From Bacteroidales bacterium (GTDB taxonomy: Bacteria > Bacteroidota > Bacteroidia > Bacteroidales > Muribaculaceae), in NCBI GenBank assembly GCA_022009815.1, contig CP091725.1:1426001-1490000 (forward strand): a stretch of 64,000 bases of DNA, given 5' to 3'. Positions within the stretch are counted from its first letter, which is position 1. Every line of letters starts with the position of its first letter. A program made the position numbers and the translations under genes. Shown here one piece after another: positions 29,446 through 39,900 of this stretch. The notes beneath the pieces were generated by a model. It was given only the letters and a program-made list of their open reading frames with translations. It was not told the DNA's origin and made no database searches.

Positions 29446-30200
29446 TCAGAAATTGTATCCGATGTTTACGCTCCAAGAGCAGTTGCGCAGGCGGTAGTCG
29501 GCACCTCCGTCGAAGTCCTTGGCATTGTTTTTAACGCTGCGTTGGTAATATACGCTGATTGTGTAGTGGCTGAAAAACGCCAGACCCGTTCCCACTTTCA
29601 AGCCGGCGTCGAAGCGGTTGACGGCAAGGAAGTCTTTCGGGTCGGCTTTGAAATATTTTTGATTGCTGATGTTGTGGTCAAACACCAGTTGTCCGTCCTC
29701 CTCGCCGAATGCAATGTAGGAGTCGGCTTTCTTTGTTCCCGACAAACCGTAGCTGAAATACGGACCTAAGTCGACCGACCATACAGCCTGTGGCAGAATG
29801 TTGAAACGCCATGACATAAGCACCGGTATGTGGATATCGTTGTAGCGCACGCGCGTGAACTGGCTTCCCATATAGTCCTCCTCAGCAGTCGCAGCCATCA
29901 TCGCCGCGTCGTATCCGTGTCGTTCCCAGAACAAGCCCACCTCTATGGCAAGAAACTTTCGGATGTTTAGGTCGGCGATGGCGCCAACTTGCACGCCTGA
30001 GTGCCAATAAAAATTGCTCTGTATGAGTCCAGGCTGCTTGTCCATATAGTTGGTTGACACGCCCGACGAGTTCATGCCGGCGCGCAGTCCGAGCGCAATC
30101 ACTTTGTCGGGGCGCGACGTGTCGAAAAACGGTACAGTTCTCTCGGCGGCAGCCTGCAGGCATCCCGCTGCAATCAATATGGTGAAATCAGTTTTCTCAT
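29446..30200 (-). CDS. Outer-membrane beta-barrel protein (PorT/porin-like), frameshifted in the signal peptide
   Basis: The ~251-aa protein consists of alternating beta strands ending in aromatic residues, closing with SWSVNIGYNF, the outer-membrane C-terminal strand signature. The intact ORF begins only at IAAGCLQAAAE; restoring one T in the minus-strand TTT run at 30185-30187 joins it to an ATG at 30200 and gives a normal signal peptide MRKLIFTILIAAGCLQAAA. It belongs to the small barrel family of the Bacteroidota outer membrane (PF13568-like). Cargo or function is not known. Confidence 0.75.
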
Positions 30201-30277
30201 ATAGTGAATAATTTTCTGCGAAGTTACATAAAAAAATCCTGTGGCGGGGATTTAAAAGGTAGTCTAAAAGTAGGTTT

Positions 30278-30736
30278 TTATAGTTTCTCTTTCAGAAAGC
30301 GCTCCACGGCGGAGAACGACACGTCGGAAGCCACGACCTCGTGTGCGGCATCGAGCACAAAATATGCAGGGACGGTCTCAAACACCAGCGCGTCGCCTTC
30401 CATCAGCTCGTCGTAGGCGTCGCTGCAGTGTTTCCACGAGTCGGGAAATGTCGCGGCCTTGCGTTTCCATCCGTCGCCGTCTTCAAACATTGCCACGCTC
30501 ACCACCTTCAGCTTTTTTGCCGTCGTCAGAGAGTTGACCGTAGCCGACTTTTCAATCTGCGCCGCACCTTTGCGGCATGCGTCGCAGTCGGAATTGTAAA
30601 GAAACACGAGTGTCAGCTCCGTTTTCACCTGTGCGATGCGGAAGTCGTCGCCGTTGAAGTCGCGCAGACGGAAATCGACAGCGTAAGCCGTTGCTCCGAT
30701 GACTGTTGCCAGTAGAAATGTAATGAAAATTCTCAT
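30278..30736 (-). CDS. Periplasmic thioredoxin-like protein
   Basis: The 152-aa protein has a signal peptide (MRIFITFLLATVIGATAYA) and a thioredoxin fold with a redox CXXC motif in FLYNSDCDACRKGA (Cys-Asp-Ala-Cys, ~residues 51-54), then a cis-Pro region (FETVPAYFVLD). The order fits TlpA/DUF5106-type envelope thioredoxins, which reduce or exchange disulfides. It stands between the barrel gene and the divergent gltX. Confidence 0.75.
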   Translation of the reverse strand: MRIFITFLLATVIGATAYAVDFRLRDFNGDDFRIAQVKTELTLVFLYNSDCDACRKGAAQIEKSATVNSLTTAKKLKVVSVAMFEDGDGWKRKAATFPDSWKHCSDAYDELMEGDALVFETVPAYFVLDAAHEVVASDVSFSAVERFLKEKL

Positions 30737-30821
30737 GTGGCAAAGGTAAGAAAAAATCGTGAAAACGGAAGCCGTATGGCCTTTTTGAATGCATAATAGG
30801 TAATGGCTGAAAAAAAATTGC

Positions 30822-30829
30822 TAATTTTG
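30822..30829 (+). promoter_or_regulatory. -7 box TAATTTTG upstream of gltX
   Basis: TAATTTTG fits TAnnTTTG; the gltX ATG lies 26 nt downstream. Confidence 0.5.
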
Positions 30830-30855
30830 CATTATATTTATTAACAGTCAGCAAA

Positions 30856-32381
30856 ATGGAAAGAAAAGTCAGAGTACGCTTTGCACCGTCGCCAACGGGT
30901 CCTCTCCACATTGGAGGAGTCCGCACGGCATTGTTCAACTACCTGTTTGCCCGCCGTCATGGCGGCGACATCATACTTCGCATCGAAGATACCGACTCCA
31001 ATCGCTTTGTGCCTGGAGCGGAAGATTATATAAACGAGGCATTCGCCTGGTTGGGAATAAAATTTGACGAGGGAGTCCGCGAGGGCGGCAATTTCGGTCC
31101 CTACCGCCAGTCGGAGCGCCGCGACATCTATAGGAAGTATGTCAAGCAGCTGCTCGACGACGGCAAGGCTTATGTGGCTTTTGACACTCCGGAGGAACTG
31201 GAGGCGAAGCGTGCGGAAATCAAGAATTTCCAGTACGACGCGCACACCCGCATGCAGATGCGCAACTCGCTGACGCTGCCTGCCGAAGATGTGAAGCGCA
31301 TGATTGACGGCGGAGAAAAGTATGTGGTGCGTTTCCTTGTCGAGCCAAACCGTGACGTAAAAGTCAACGACCTTGTGCGCGGCGAAGTGGTGATCAACTC
31401 TTCGATTCTTGACGACAAGGTGCTCTATAAGTCGGCGGACGATCTTCCAACCTACCATCTTGCCAATATCGTCGACGACCATCTGATGGAAATCACCCAC
31501 GTGATCCGTGGTGAGGAGTGGTTGCCTTCGGCGCCGCTTCACGTGCTTCTCTACGAGGCGTTTGGATGGGCTGACACTATGCCGTCGTTCGTTCACCTTC
31601 CGTTGTTGCTCAAGCCCGACGGAAAGGGCAAGCTGTCGAAGCGCGACGGTGACCGTCTCGGTTTCCCAGTGTTTCCGTTGGAATGGAAAGACCCTAAGAC
31701 AGGTGAGATTTCTTCAGGCTACCGTGAGTCGGGCTATCTTCCTGAGGCTGTAATCAATTTCCTTGCTCTTCTCGGATGGAATCCGGGCAATGACCAGGAA
31801 ATCCTGTCGATGGACGAGCTTATCAGCCTGTTCTCGTTCGAGCACTGCTCTAAGAGTGGCGCAAAGTTCGACTTTGAGAAAGGCAAGTGGTTCAACCATA
31901 AATACTTGCAGGAGATGAGCGACGCCGATTTGGCGAAGCTCTATATGCCAATCCTTTCCGAACACGGGCATGCCGACGCCGATGCCGCCTACGTGGCTCG
32001 TGTGGTGGCTCTCGTGAAAGGCCGCATCAACTTTGTGCGCGATTTGTGGGAGCAGTCACGCTTCTTCTTCGAGGCTCCGACAACCTATGCCGAGAAGGAC
32101 GTGCGCAAACGTTGGAAAGACGGTATGGCACAATTGATGGAACAGCTTATCGGCGTGCTTGAGGGAATCAGTGACTTCACATCGGCACCGTCGGAAGAGA
32201 TTGTGCTTAAATGGATCACCGACAACGGCTACCATATGGGCAATGTGATGAACGCTTTCCGCCTCACGGTGGTCGGTGAATGTAAAGGTCCGCACATGTT
32301 TGACATCACAGAGCTGCTCGGTAAGGAGGAGACAATCCGCCGCATCCGTCGTGGCATAGAAAACATAAGCAACCGGAATAA
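30856..32381 (+). CDS. gltX: Glutamate--tRNA ligase (stop lost by frameshift)
   Basis: This class I synthetase charges tRNA-Glu. The ~508-aa protein shows the HIGH motif in PSPTGPLHIGGVRT (residues ~9-22), RIEDTDSNRF, GEEWLPSAPLH, and the KMSKS equivalent KLSKRDGDRLG (~258). The family ends shortly after KEETIRRIRRGIE. Here the frame runs on without a stop through a hairpin and then in frame into waaA, up to 32664. Restoring one A at 32360-32363 gives ...RGIEKHKQPE and a TAA at 32379-32381, before the hairpin, so I end the gene there. Confidence 0.88.
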
Positions 32382-32397
32382 ACGATTTTTCAATCAA

Positions 32398-32430
32398 CGC
32401 CTTGTGCAGTGTTTGGCTGCGCAAGGCGTT
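32398..32430 (+). terminator. Hairpin between gltX and waaA
   Basis: CGCCTTGTGCAG / CTGCGCAAGGCG (stem of ~12 bp with one G-T pair, 7-nt loop) lies in the gap. The following sequence is only weakly T-rich, so this may attenuate rather than terminate. Confidence 0.45.
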
Positions 32431-32463
32431 GTCGTTATATACACACAACTTACACCAAAAGGC

Positions 32464-33688
32464 ATGAATCTATTTTACAATCTCGGCATCTCGCTCTATT
32501 CCGCAGCCGTGGGGATTGCGGCGACGCGAAACAACAAGGCACGGCTGATGAAGGCCGGTCAGGCGCAGACCTTCGGCATCCTTGCCGAAAGGTCGACACG
32601 TCGGCGTCCTACATCTGGATTCACGTGTCGTCGCTCGGCGAGTTCGAGCAAGGCAGACCGCTGATGGAAATGATAAAAAAGCATACGCCGGAAAAGAAGA
32701 TTCTGCTCACGTTCTTCTCGCCGTCGGGCTATGAGGTGCGCAAGGACTATCCTCTCGCCGATGTGGTGTGCTATCTGCCGATGGACAAGCCGTCGCTCGT
32801 GCGCCGTTTCCTTGACGCGGTAAAGATAGAGAAGGCGTTTTTTGTGAAGTATGAGTTTTGGGGCAACTATCTCTCGGAGTTGAAGCGCCGGGGCATCCAG
32901 ACATATATCATTTCAGCCATTTCCGTCCCACCCAGGCGTTCTTCAAATGGTATGGAGCGACATTCCGCCGCATGCTTGGCTGCTACGACATGCTTTTTGT
33001 GCAGGACGAGGAGTCGCGCGCGCTGCTCGCTGGGATAGGAGTTGACAATGTGGTTGTTGCCGGCGACACGCGTTTCGACCGTGTGACCGACATCCTTGAG
33101 GACCACACCGACCTGCCGGTCGTGGAGTCGTTCTCCCGCGGTGCGTTCACGCTGTTTGTCGGAAGTTCGTGGCAGCCTGATGAGGATTTCATTATCCCGT
33201 ACTTCAACAAGCATCCGGAAATGAAGATGGTGCTGGCTCCGCATGAGATTTCAGAGGACCGCATATCCGGCATTCTGACTGGGTTGAAACGTCCCGCCGT
33301 GCGCTACACCAAGACTACGCCCGAAGAGGCAGCCGAGGCCGATTGCCTGATTCTCGACTGCTATGGCATCTTGTCGAAGAGCTATCGTTTTGCCACGGTG
33401 GCGTATGTCGGCGGAGGATTCGGGGTGGGCATCCACAACATCAACGAGGCTGCGGTCTACGGTATTCCGGTGGTGTTCGGACCGAAGTACGGCAAGTTTA
33501 AGGAGGCACGCGATTTGATAGCCCTTGAGGGCGCGTTTACGGTGTCGGGAGGCGATGAATACGCGTTGGTGATGAACCGCCTGCTTTCCGACGGCGAATA
33601 CCTTAAGAAGCATGGTGAGATTGCCGGCGGATATATCCGCGACAATCTTGGCGCCACACGCCGCATCTATGACGCTATTTTTAAATAA
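32464..33688 (+). CDS. waaA: 3-deoxy-D-manno-octulosonic-acid (Kdo) transferase (two frameshifts)
   Basis: It transfers Kdo from CMP-Kdo to the lipid A precursor at the inner membrane. The ~409-aa repaired protein begins MNLFYNLGISLYSAAVG (membrane anchor) and has IWIHVSSLGEFEQGRPL (acceptor site with Glu), FFVKYEFWGNYL, and a GT-B C-terminal domain with FVGSSWQPDED, APHEI, and YVGGGFGVGIHNINEAAVYGIPV. Breaks at 32588-32590 (one A) and 32920-32922 (one T) distribute it over three frames. The product supplies the inner core that the LpxL-type gene at 2964 would further acylate. Confidence 0.88.
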
Positions 33689-33747
33689 CAACTTATGGAG
33701 CCAACTGTGTGTTGTAGTCAATGCGCGGTCTGTATAAATATTTGAGA

Positions 33748-34647
33748 ATGAAAAAAATCTGTTGTATCGGACATATAACGCTCGACAAGATCATCACGCC
33801 GAAATCGGAGGTGGAGATGCCGGGCGGCACATCGTTTTATTTTGCCCACGGCATCCACAATCTCAACCCTGACGCCAATTTCCAACTCGTCACGGCGGTG
33901 GCGCAGTCGGAGATGAAGTCGGTCGACGACATCCGCGCTCTCGGAGTCGATGTGGTGGTGCTGCCCACTCGCCACACCGTGTTTTTTGAAAACAAATACG
34001 GCGAGAACCAAAACAACCGCACCCAGCGAGTGCTCGCCAAGGCCGACCCGTTTACGGCGCAGTCGCTTCAGGGAATAGAGGCCGACATCTATCATCTCGG
34101 CTCCTTGCTCGCCGACGACTTCTCGCTCGACGTGTTTGAGATGCTGTCGGCAAAAGGCACGCTGTCGGTCGATGCCCAGGGTTATCTGCGCGAAGTGCGC
34201 GGCGAGAAGGTGTATCCAATTGACTGGAAGAACAAGCGTGACTATCTGCGCTATGTCGACATCCTTAAAGTGAACGAGTATGAAATTGAGTCACTCACGG
34301 GGCATACCGACGTGAAGGCGGCGGCGCTCACGCTTGCGGAGTGGGGCGTGAAGGAAGTGTGCATCACGCTCGGCAGTTATGGCTCTGTGATTTATGACGG
34401 CACCGAATTTGCTATTGTTCCGGCATTCCCGACGCGGGAGGTGGTCGATGCAACCGGTTGTGGCGACACGTATTCCACAGGTTATCTCTACAAGCGTGCT
34501 TGCGGGGCTTCGATAGCTGATGCCGGATGCTTCGCAGCCGCGATGTCGTCGCTCAAATTGGAGCATTCCGGACCATTCAGCCGTACGGAGGTGGATATAG
34601 AGAATCTGTTGAAAACGAGCGGGTTGACGGCGCGGATTGAAAAATAG
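33748..34647 (+). CDS. PfkB-family carbohydrate kinase
   Basis: The 299-aa protein was started at 33748 (MKKICCIGHITLDKI) because the longer upstream ORF lacks homology. PfkB features: an N-terminal GHITLDKI, PGGTSFYFAHG (sugar-binding Gly-Gly) and the C-terminal ATP/anion-hole signature DATGCGDTYSTGYLY with the catalytic Asp. It phosphorylates a sugar or nucleoside hydroxyl with ATP; the substrate is unassigned. It follows waaA with a 59-bp gap. Confidence 0.82.
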   Translation: MKKICCIGHITLDKIITPKSEVEMPGGTSFYFAHGIHNLNPDANFQLVTAVAQSEMKSVDDIRALGVDVVVLPTRHTVFFENKYGENQNNRTQRVLAKADPFTAQSLQGIEADIYHLGSLLADDFSLDVFEMLSAKGTLSVDAQGYLREVRGEKVYPIDWKNKRDYLRYVDILKVNEYEIESLTGHTDVKAAALTLAEWGVKEVCITLGSYGSVIYDGTEFAIVPAFPTREVVDATGCGDTYSTGYLYKRACGASIADAGCFAAAMSSLKLEHSGPFSRTEVDIENLLKTSGLTARIEK

Positions 34648-34669
34648 TTTGAAAAAACTTGCTGAAAAA

Positions 34670-34701
34670 TTTGCACAATAGAAAAAACGGTATTACCTTT
34701 G
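34670..34701 (+). promoter_or_regulatory. Consensus promoter of tRNA-Lys
   Basis: TTTG 34670-34673, 20-nt spacer, TACCTTTG 34694-34701; the tRNA begins 36 nt downstream. Confidence 0.75.
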
Positions 34702-34737
34702 CACTCGCAATCAGGAAACTGATTGACGTTAGAGGGA

Positions 34738-34813
34738 GATTCGCTAGCTCAGCTGGTAGAGCACATCCCTTTTAAGGATGGGGTCCTGGGTTCGAACCCC
34801 AGGCGGATCACCA
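34738..34813 (+). tRNA. tRNA-Lys (anticodon UUU)
   Basis: 76-nt cloverleaf: acceptor GATTCGC / GCGGATC with one G-T pair, D-arm GCTC-AGCTGGTA-GAGC, anticodon stem-loop CATCC-CTTTTAA-GGATG with anticodon TTT, T-arm CTGGG-TTCGAAC-CCCAG, discriminator A and an encoded CCA (34811-34813). It is immediately followed by a terminator. Confidence 0.95.
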
Positions 34814-34815
34814 AA

Positions 34816-34841
34816 GGGTCGCAAATTGCGACCCTTTTTTT
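34816..34841 (+). terminator. Rho-independent terminator of tRNA-Lys
   Basis: Stem GGGTCGC / GCGACCC with loop AAATT, then seven Ts. Confidence 0.9.
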
Positions 34842-34874
34842 ATTGTGTGTCGGGCATGACACTAATCTAACCTA

Positions 34875-34899
34875 ACTGGTTCAATTCCAGTCGCAGGTA
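34875..34899 (+). other. tRNA 3'-half-like fragment
   Basis: ACTGG-TTCAATT-CCAGT folds as a T-arm (5-bp stem, 7-nt TTCAATT loop) followed by a 7-nt CGCAGGT and an A, the order of the 3' end of a tRNA, 60 bp beyond tRNA-Lys. No 5' half is present. It may be a remnant of an integration site at the left edge of the A+T-rich island; it may also be chance. Confidence 0.35.
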
Positions 34900-35006
34900 T
34901 TTGTTGAATTTAGAGCCTGTGCTATATAAAATTTTGCGAGAAAACCAAAACAAAATGAGGTAATTTGTGATTATTTTCCTAACTTTGTAAGCAAATTAGA
35001 AGGACT

Positions 35007-38000
35007 ATGGATATTAAGAAACATATTACAACTTTGGGGTTTGTTCCAAAAAATGGAACGAATGACATTTATCATAAAACGTATGTTGACTATGCCATAG
35101 AAATTGATTTTAAAAAACAAAATATTAATTATGGTAATAGTATCATAGCAGAAAGCAGGACTACACAAAATTTTTCGCAGCCTGAAAATTTTGTAGTACT
35201 TGAATGTGTTGACAGATTACTTACTAAAGGGTATAAACCTCAAAACATAGTTCTTGAAAAGACTTGGCCATCTGGACATGGAACATCTGGGCGATTGGAT
35301 ATTTGTGTTAATCGCGAAGATGGTACACCATATATGCTTATCGAATGTAAGACATTTGGCAAGGAATACAACAAGGAGTTAGCAAGAACTCGTAAGGATG
35401 GTGGACAATTATTCACGTATTTCCAATTATCTGGTGGTAAGGCTGATGTGCTAATGTTGTATGCATCAGAATTGAAAGGAAATAAGTTTGTCTATGTTAA
35501 CGAGATTATCAAGATTGAAGATGATTATCGCAATGGTGATGTTAAAGACATTTATGAAAAATGGAATAAACTCACCAAAGACAACGGCATCTTCGATTCT
35601 TGGGTGCAACCATATAATTTTCAGAGTAAGGCTTTAACAAAAGAGCAGTTGAAGGAGATAAAAGCAGAGGATTCAAGCTTTATCTTCAATCGTTTTCTTG
35701 AAATTCTGCGTCACAATGTAGTATCTGACAAGGGTAATGCTTTTAACAAGATATTTACACTATTTTTGTGTAAGGTTTATGACGAAACAACCACAGGTGA
35801 GGGAGAAGAGTTAAAGTTCCAATGGCTTGAGGGTCGAGATAACCACGTAGATTTCCAACTTCGCTTGACAGACCTTTATAGTAAAGGTATGAAAAAGTTC
35901 TTGGATAGAACTGTTAGTGACTTCAACAATGAGGATTTCGACAAGCGTTGTGCAAATCTAACACCAGAGACAAAACAATATCTTCTTAAAGAGGTAAATA
36001 AACTCCGTCTTGAAAAGAATAACGAGTTTGCAATTAAGGAAGTATATGACAGTGCCTCTTTTGAGGAAAATGCAAAAGTCGTAAAAGAGGTTGTAGAGCT
36101 TATTCAAGGATATAGAATCCGTTATAATAAACGTCAACAGTATCTATCTGACTTCTTTGAATTGTTGCTTACTACTGGCCTCAAACAAGAGGCTGGTCAG
36201 TACTTTACACCTGTACCTATTGCACAGTTTATTATTAAGAGTCTTCCTTTGGATTCTATTATGGCAGATAAACTTTCTCGCAAAGATGGAGAAATCCTGC
36301 CATACATGATTGACTATGCAGCTGGTAGTGGTCACTTTATCACAGAGTTCATGCATGAAATACAAGACATCATAAACGCCTGTGATTCATCTAAGTATAT
36401 TGAGGAAACAAGAAAGCACCTTATCAATTGGCAGAATTGCCATTTTGATTGGGCTACAGACTATGTATATGGCATAGAAAAGGATTATCGACTTGTGAAA
36501 GTTGGTAAAGTGGGTTGTTATTTGCACGGTGACGGTTTGGCAAATGTTATCCTAAGTGATGGACTTGCAAATTTCTGTAATAATAAGGAGTATAAAGGAA
36601 AACTACGCAAGCAAACAAATGATGGACAAAAGGACAATCAGCAATTTGATATTGTATTGAGTAATCCTCCATATTCTGTTTCATCATTCCGACAGACAAC
36701 TCGTGACTATTATACAGAACAAGATTTTGAATTATATAACTCGTTGACTGATAACAGCTCTGAAATTGAGTGTCTGTTTGTCGAGCGTACCAAACAATTA
36801 CTCAAAGATGGTGGCATAGCTGGCGTTATACTGCCAAGTTCTATTTTAAGTAATTCGGGCATATATACCAAGGCTCGTGAGATTATATTGCAATACTTTG
36901 ATATTGTCGCAATAGCAGAATTGGGTAGCAATACATTTATGGCAACCAATACAAATACGGTCGTTATGTTCCTACGCCGTAGGGATAATTATTTTGCGAT
37001 CAATACAAAGGTTGCTGTCGATACTTATTTTCGCACACTAAATGATGTTACTATCAACGGCATAGAAACCCCAGCCTTGAAATATGTGGCTTATGTTTGG
37101 GAAGGTCTTGATTATGCCGATTATGTCACATTATTGCAGAAGTCACCTAATGATAAAGTAAGGCACACGAAGTTTATATAGAATACAGGAAAAAACTTTC
37201 TTCTAAGAGCGATGTAAAGATTCTTGAAGAAATGTTAAGTATTGAGGCTGAAAAGCTTTTGTGCTTTATATTGGCGTACCCTCAAAAGGTTGTTATTGTT
37301 AAGAGTGGAGAGAAAGATGTCGAAAAGCGTTTCTTAGGTTATGAGTTTTCAAACCGCAGAGGAAACGAGGGAATCCACGCTATCCAAAGAGGAAAAAACA
37401 TTGATGAGTGTACACATTTATTTGATGCACATAGATATGATAATCCAGAAAAGGCAAGTACATATATTTACAAAGCATTCAATGGAGATATTACATCCCC
37501 AATAGCAGAGACCATGCAATCGCATGTTAGTCGTGTGTCATTGATTGATATGCTCACTTTCGAACGTGATAGTTTTGAAAAGAATATATCGCTGACAGCA
37601 AAAAAAAAAGTTCTAATCGGCAGTAAGTATAACCAACTCAAATTAATTGATTTATCGATTTTACTTAAGCGAGGAAAATCAGCCAAATATGGCAAATCCA
37701 AGATTCAAATAATAAAGTCAGGGCAAGCCAGAGGTTGGTTTGATTTTGACTTTTCTGAAAGGCATTATGTAGATGATTCTTTCGTTCTTGATGAAAGAAA
37801 ACTTGTAAAAGGTGATTTGTTGATAAATTCAACAGGTGTAGGAACTGCTGGTAGGGTTACGTACTTTGGTGAAGATGGAGATTTTGTTGCAGATAGCCAT
37901 ATAACCATTTTTAGACCTAATCAAAACTTGATTTTGTCCCAATATGCATTATGCGTGTTAGGACGAATAGGATTTGTGAATATTGAAAATATGGCACTGG

Positions 38001-38758
38001 GACAAAGTGGACAAATAGAATTGTCACTTGACATAATAGGTAATATCAAAATCCCAGTTCCTCCTATTGATGTTCAGAAACAGATTGTTAAAGAAATAGG
38101 CAAAGTTGATAAGTCAACGAGTATCGCTAATTCTGTAATTAATAATAAAATTTCAGATATTAAAACAATTATAAATGGATTAGTTCCTACTGTAGGTATA
38201 AAAGAGTATTTTGATATAAATACACAAACATTGAATCCTTCATCTTGTTGGAAAAACGAGTTCTTTACATATGTAGATATTGATTCTGTAGGCAAAGGTG
38301 ATGGTAGAGTATCATTTGATAAAATTATATTAGGCAAAGATGCTCCATCCAGAGCAAGACGTGTCGCACAAGATAGGACAGTGGTAGTGTCTACGGTTCG
38401 CCCTTATCTGAAAGGTTTTGCATATATAGAGAGTGTTCCGGACAAGACTATTTTTTCAACTGGTTTTGCCTTGCTTAAGTCTAAAAATGAGGATACTTAT
38501 ATCTCTAAGTTGTTGTATTACTTGTTTATGTATTCAGATGACTTAATGAAGCAAATGGAAACAGCTATGCCAAAAGCGGCTTATCCAAGTATTAACAAGG
38601 AGGATATTGACAACTTTAAGATTCCATTATTGACTATTGATGAACAAAAACGCATCGTAGCCCAGATAGAGGTATTAGAATCTGAGATTACCCAAGCTCG
38701 CACTTTGACAGAAAATGCAGCGAGTGAGAAGCAAGTAATACTTGATAAATATTTGTAA
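35007..38758 (+). CDS. Single-chain restriction-modification-specificity protein (Type IIG/I-like), frameshifted
   Basis: Repaired length ~1250 aa. The N-terminal PD-(D/E)XK nuclease-like domain shows GRLDICV...YMLIECKT (Asp98, Glu113, Lys115). The N6-adenine methyltransferase domain has motif I DYAAGSGHF (~436) and motif IV SNPPYSV (NPPY at 553-556). The C-terminal part is two S-subunit-like target-recognition regions, each ending in IPVPPIDVQKQI or IPLLTIDEQKRI plus a helix. No helicase motor is seen, so it is closer to Type IIG/IIB than Type I. One lost A at 37160-37161 splits it (ORFs end 37181, restart 37232). The gene is A+T-rich; the next gene starts 2 bp after its stop. Confidence 0.82.
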
Positions 38759-38760
38759 AA

Positions 38761-38952
38761 ATGAGTGATAGCAAGAATGATAAATGTATTTCTTTGGAGG
38801 ATATGTACAAGAAAATGATGAGTACATTATCCTCTGCAAATTATGATTTTTCTAAATGGGAAAAGACAGGCGATAGGTATAAACAGTTTTCTATTTATGA
38901 TACGTCTAAATATGAAACTATGTCCTCTTCAAATACAATAATCAAAAAGTAA
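38761..38952 (+). CDS. Small hypothetical protein of the RM island
   Basis: The 63-aa, mostly polar and charged protein (start MSDSKNDKCISLEDM) has no recognisable domain, signal or membrane segment. Its ATG lies 2 bp after the stop of the RM-S gene, and the Clp-fold protease begins 7 bp after its own stop, so it is the middle of a tight three-gene operon. Possible roles are a regulator, inhibitor or adaptor for a neighbour; nothing in the sequence decides this. Confidence 0.5.
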   Translation: MSDSKNDKCISLEDMYKKMMSTLSSANYDFSKWEKTGDRYKQFSIYDTSKYETMSSSNTIIKK

Positions 38953-38959
38953 ATGCTGT

Positions 38960-39844
38960 ATGCCAAGTTGGAGTGAGATTTTAACAGATATAAATCTGTA
39001 TTCTAACACAGGAAATGAGTTAGATAAGAAACGTGAAGTGTTTTTGAATAAAATACATTCAATTACAGGGCGAAATGTAATAGCTTACTATTCTGGGTGG
39101 CTTAAAGCACCAGATGCTCCGCATGTCTCTATTGATGATCAGGATAAAAATGCTTTTATGACGGCTGTATATAAGTTAGACAAAACAAAAGGACTTGATT
39201 TAATTTTACATACACCAGGCGGTGATATTGCGGCAACTGAAAGCATTGTTACATACTTAAAAAGTATTTTCAAGGGAGATGTACGAGCATTTATCCCTCA
39301 AATTTCGATGTCTGCCGGAACTATGATTGCAATGTCTTGTAAACAGATTGTAATGGGAGAACAATCTTCATTGGGTCCTATAGATCCTCAAATGGGAGGA
39401 ATTGCTTGTCAAGCAGTTGTTGATGAGTTCAAGCGAGCTGTTGATGAGGTCTCTAAAAATCCTGCGGCATTAGGACTATGGCAAACAATTATATCTAAAT
39501 ATCATCCCACATTTTTGACAGCCTGTGAAAATGCTGTTGCGTGGTCTGCTAAATTAGCAGAGCAGTGGTTAAGAGAGGTTAACCAAGATATAGATTTTGA
39601 CAAAATTAAAAATGTTTTCTTGAATCATAATAATAGCTACTCTCATAGTAGACATCTATCCAAACAAGATTGTAAGAATGCAGGATTAAATATAATTGAT
39701 TTAGAGGAGGATCAAGATTTACAAGACGCTGTTCTTAGCTTACATCATTGTTATATGATACTGTTTGATAAGTTTATGATTTCTAAGGTTGTTGAAAACC
39801 ATATCGGGGGACGATACATGCAAAATTATACAGCTAAAGGATAA
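38960..39844 (+). CDS. SDH-type Clp-fold serine protease
   Basis: The 294-aa cytosolic protein without signal peptide carries the Clp/crotonase-fold proteinase pattern of PF01972 (serine dehydrogenase proteinase): LILHTPGGDIAATES (oxyanion Gly-Gly, ~residues 74-88), nucleophile Ser in QISMSAGTMIAMS (~113-125), and SSLGPIDPQMGG (~136-147). Relatives are SppA/ClpP-like, and some are single-membrane-helix proteins, but no helix is seen here. It is the last gene of the RM-S operon and is followed by a hairpin. A protease in this position is unusual and suggests regulated turnover or a conditional effector; this is inference. Confidence 0.75.
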   Translation: MPSWSEILTDINLYSNTGNELDKKREVFLNKIHSITGRNVIAYYSGWLKAPDAPHVSIDDQDKNAFMTAVYKLDKTKGLDLILHTPGGDIAATESIVTYLKSIFKGDVRAFIPQISMSAGTMIAMSCKQIVMGEQSSLGPIDPQMGGIACQAVVDEFKRAVDEVSKNPAALGLWQTIISKYHPTFLTACENAVAWSAKLAEQWLREVNQDIDFDKIKNVFLNHNNSYSHSRHLSKQDCKNAGLNIIDLEEDQDLQDAVLSLHHCYMILFDKFMISKVVENHIGGRYMQNYTAKG

Positions 39845-39865
39845 TTATTACCAGAATATTCTAAC

Positions 39866-39900
39866 AATAATGGCGACTCTTGATTGAGCTCGCCATTATT
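39866..39900 (+). terminator. Hairpin after the Clp-fold protease gene
   Basis: AATAATGGCGA / TCGCCATTATT, 11-bp perfect stem with a 13-nt loop. Confidence 0.6.

Noticed and set aside
30841..31596. 251-aa ORF opposite gltX
   Set aside because: It overlaps the HIGH-motif half of the synthetase and has no family features.
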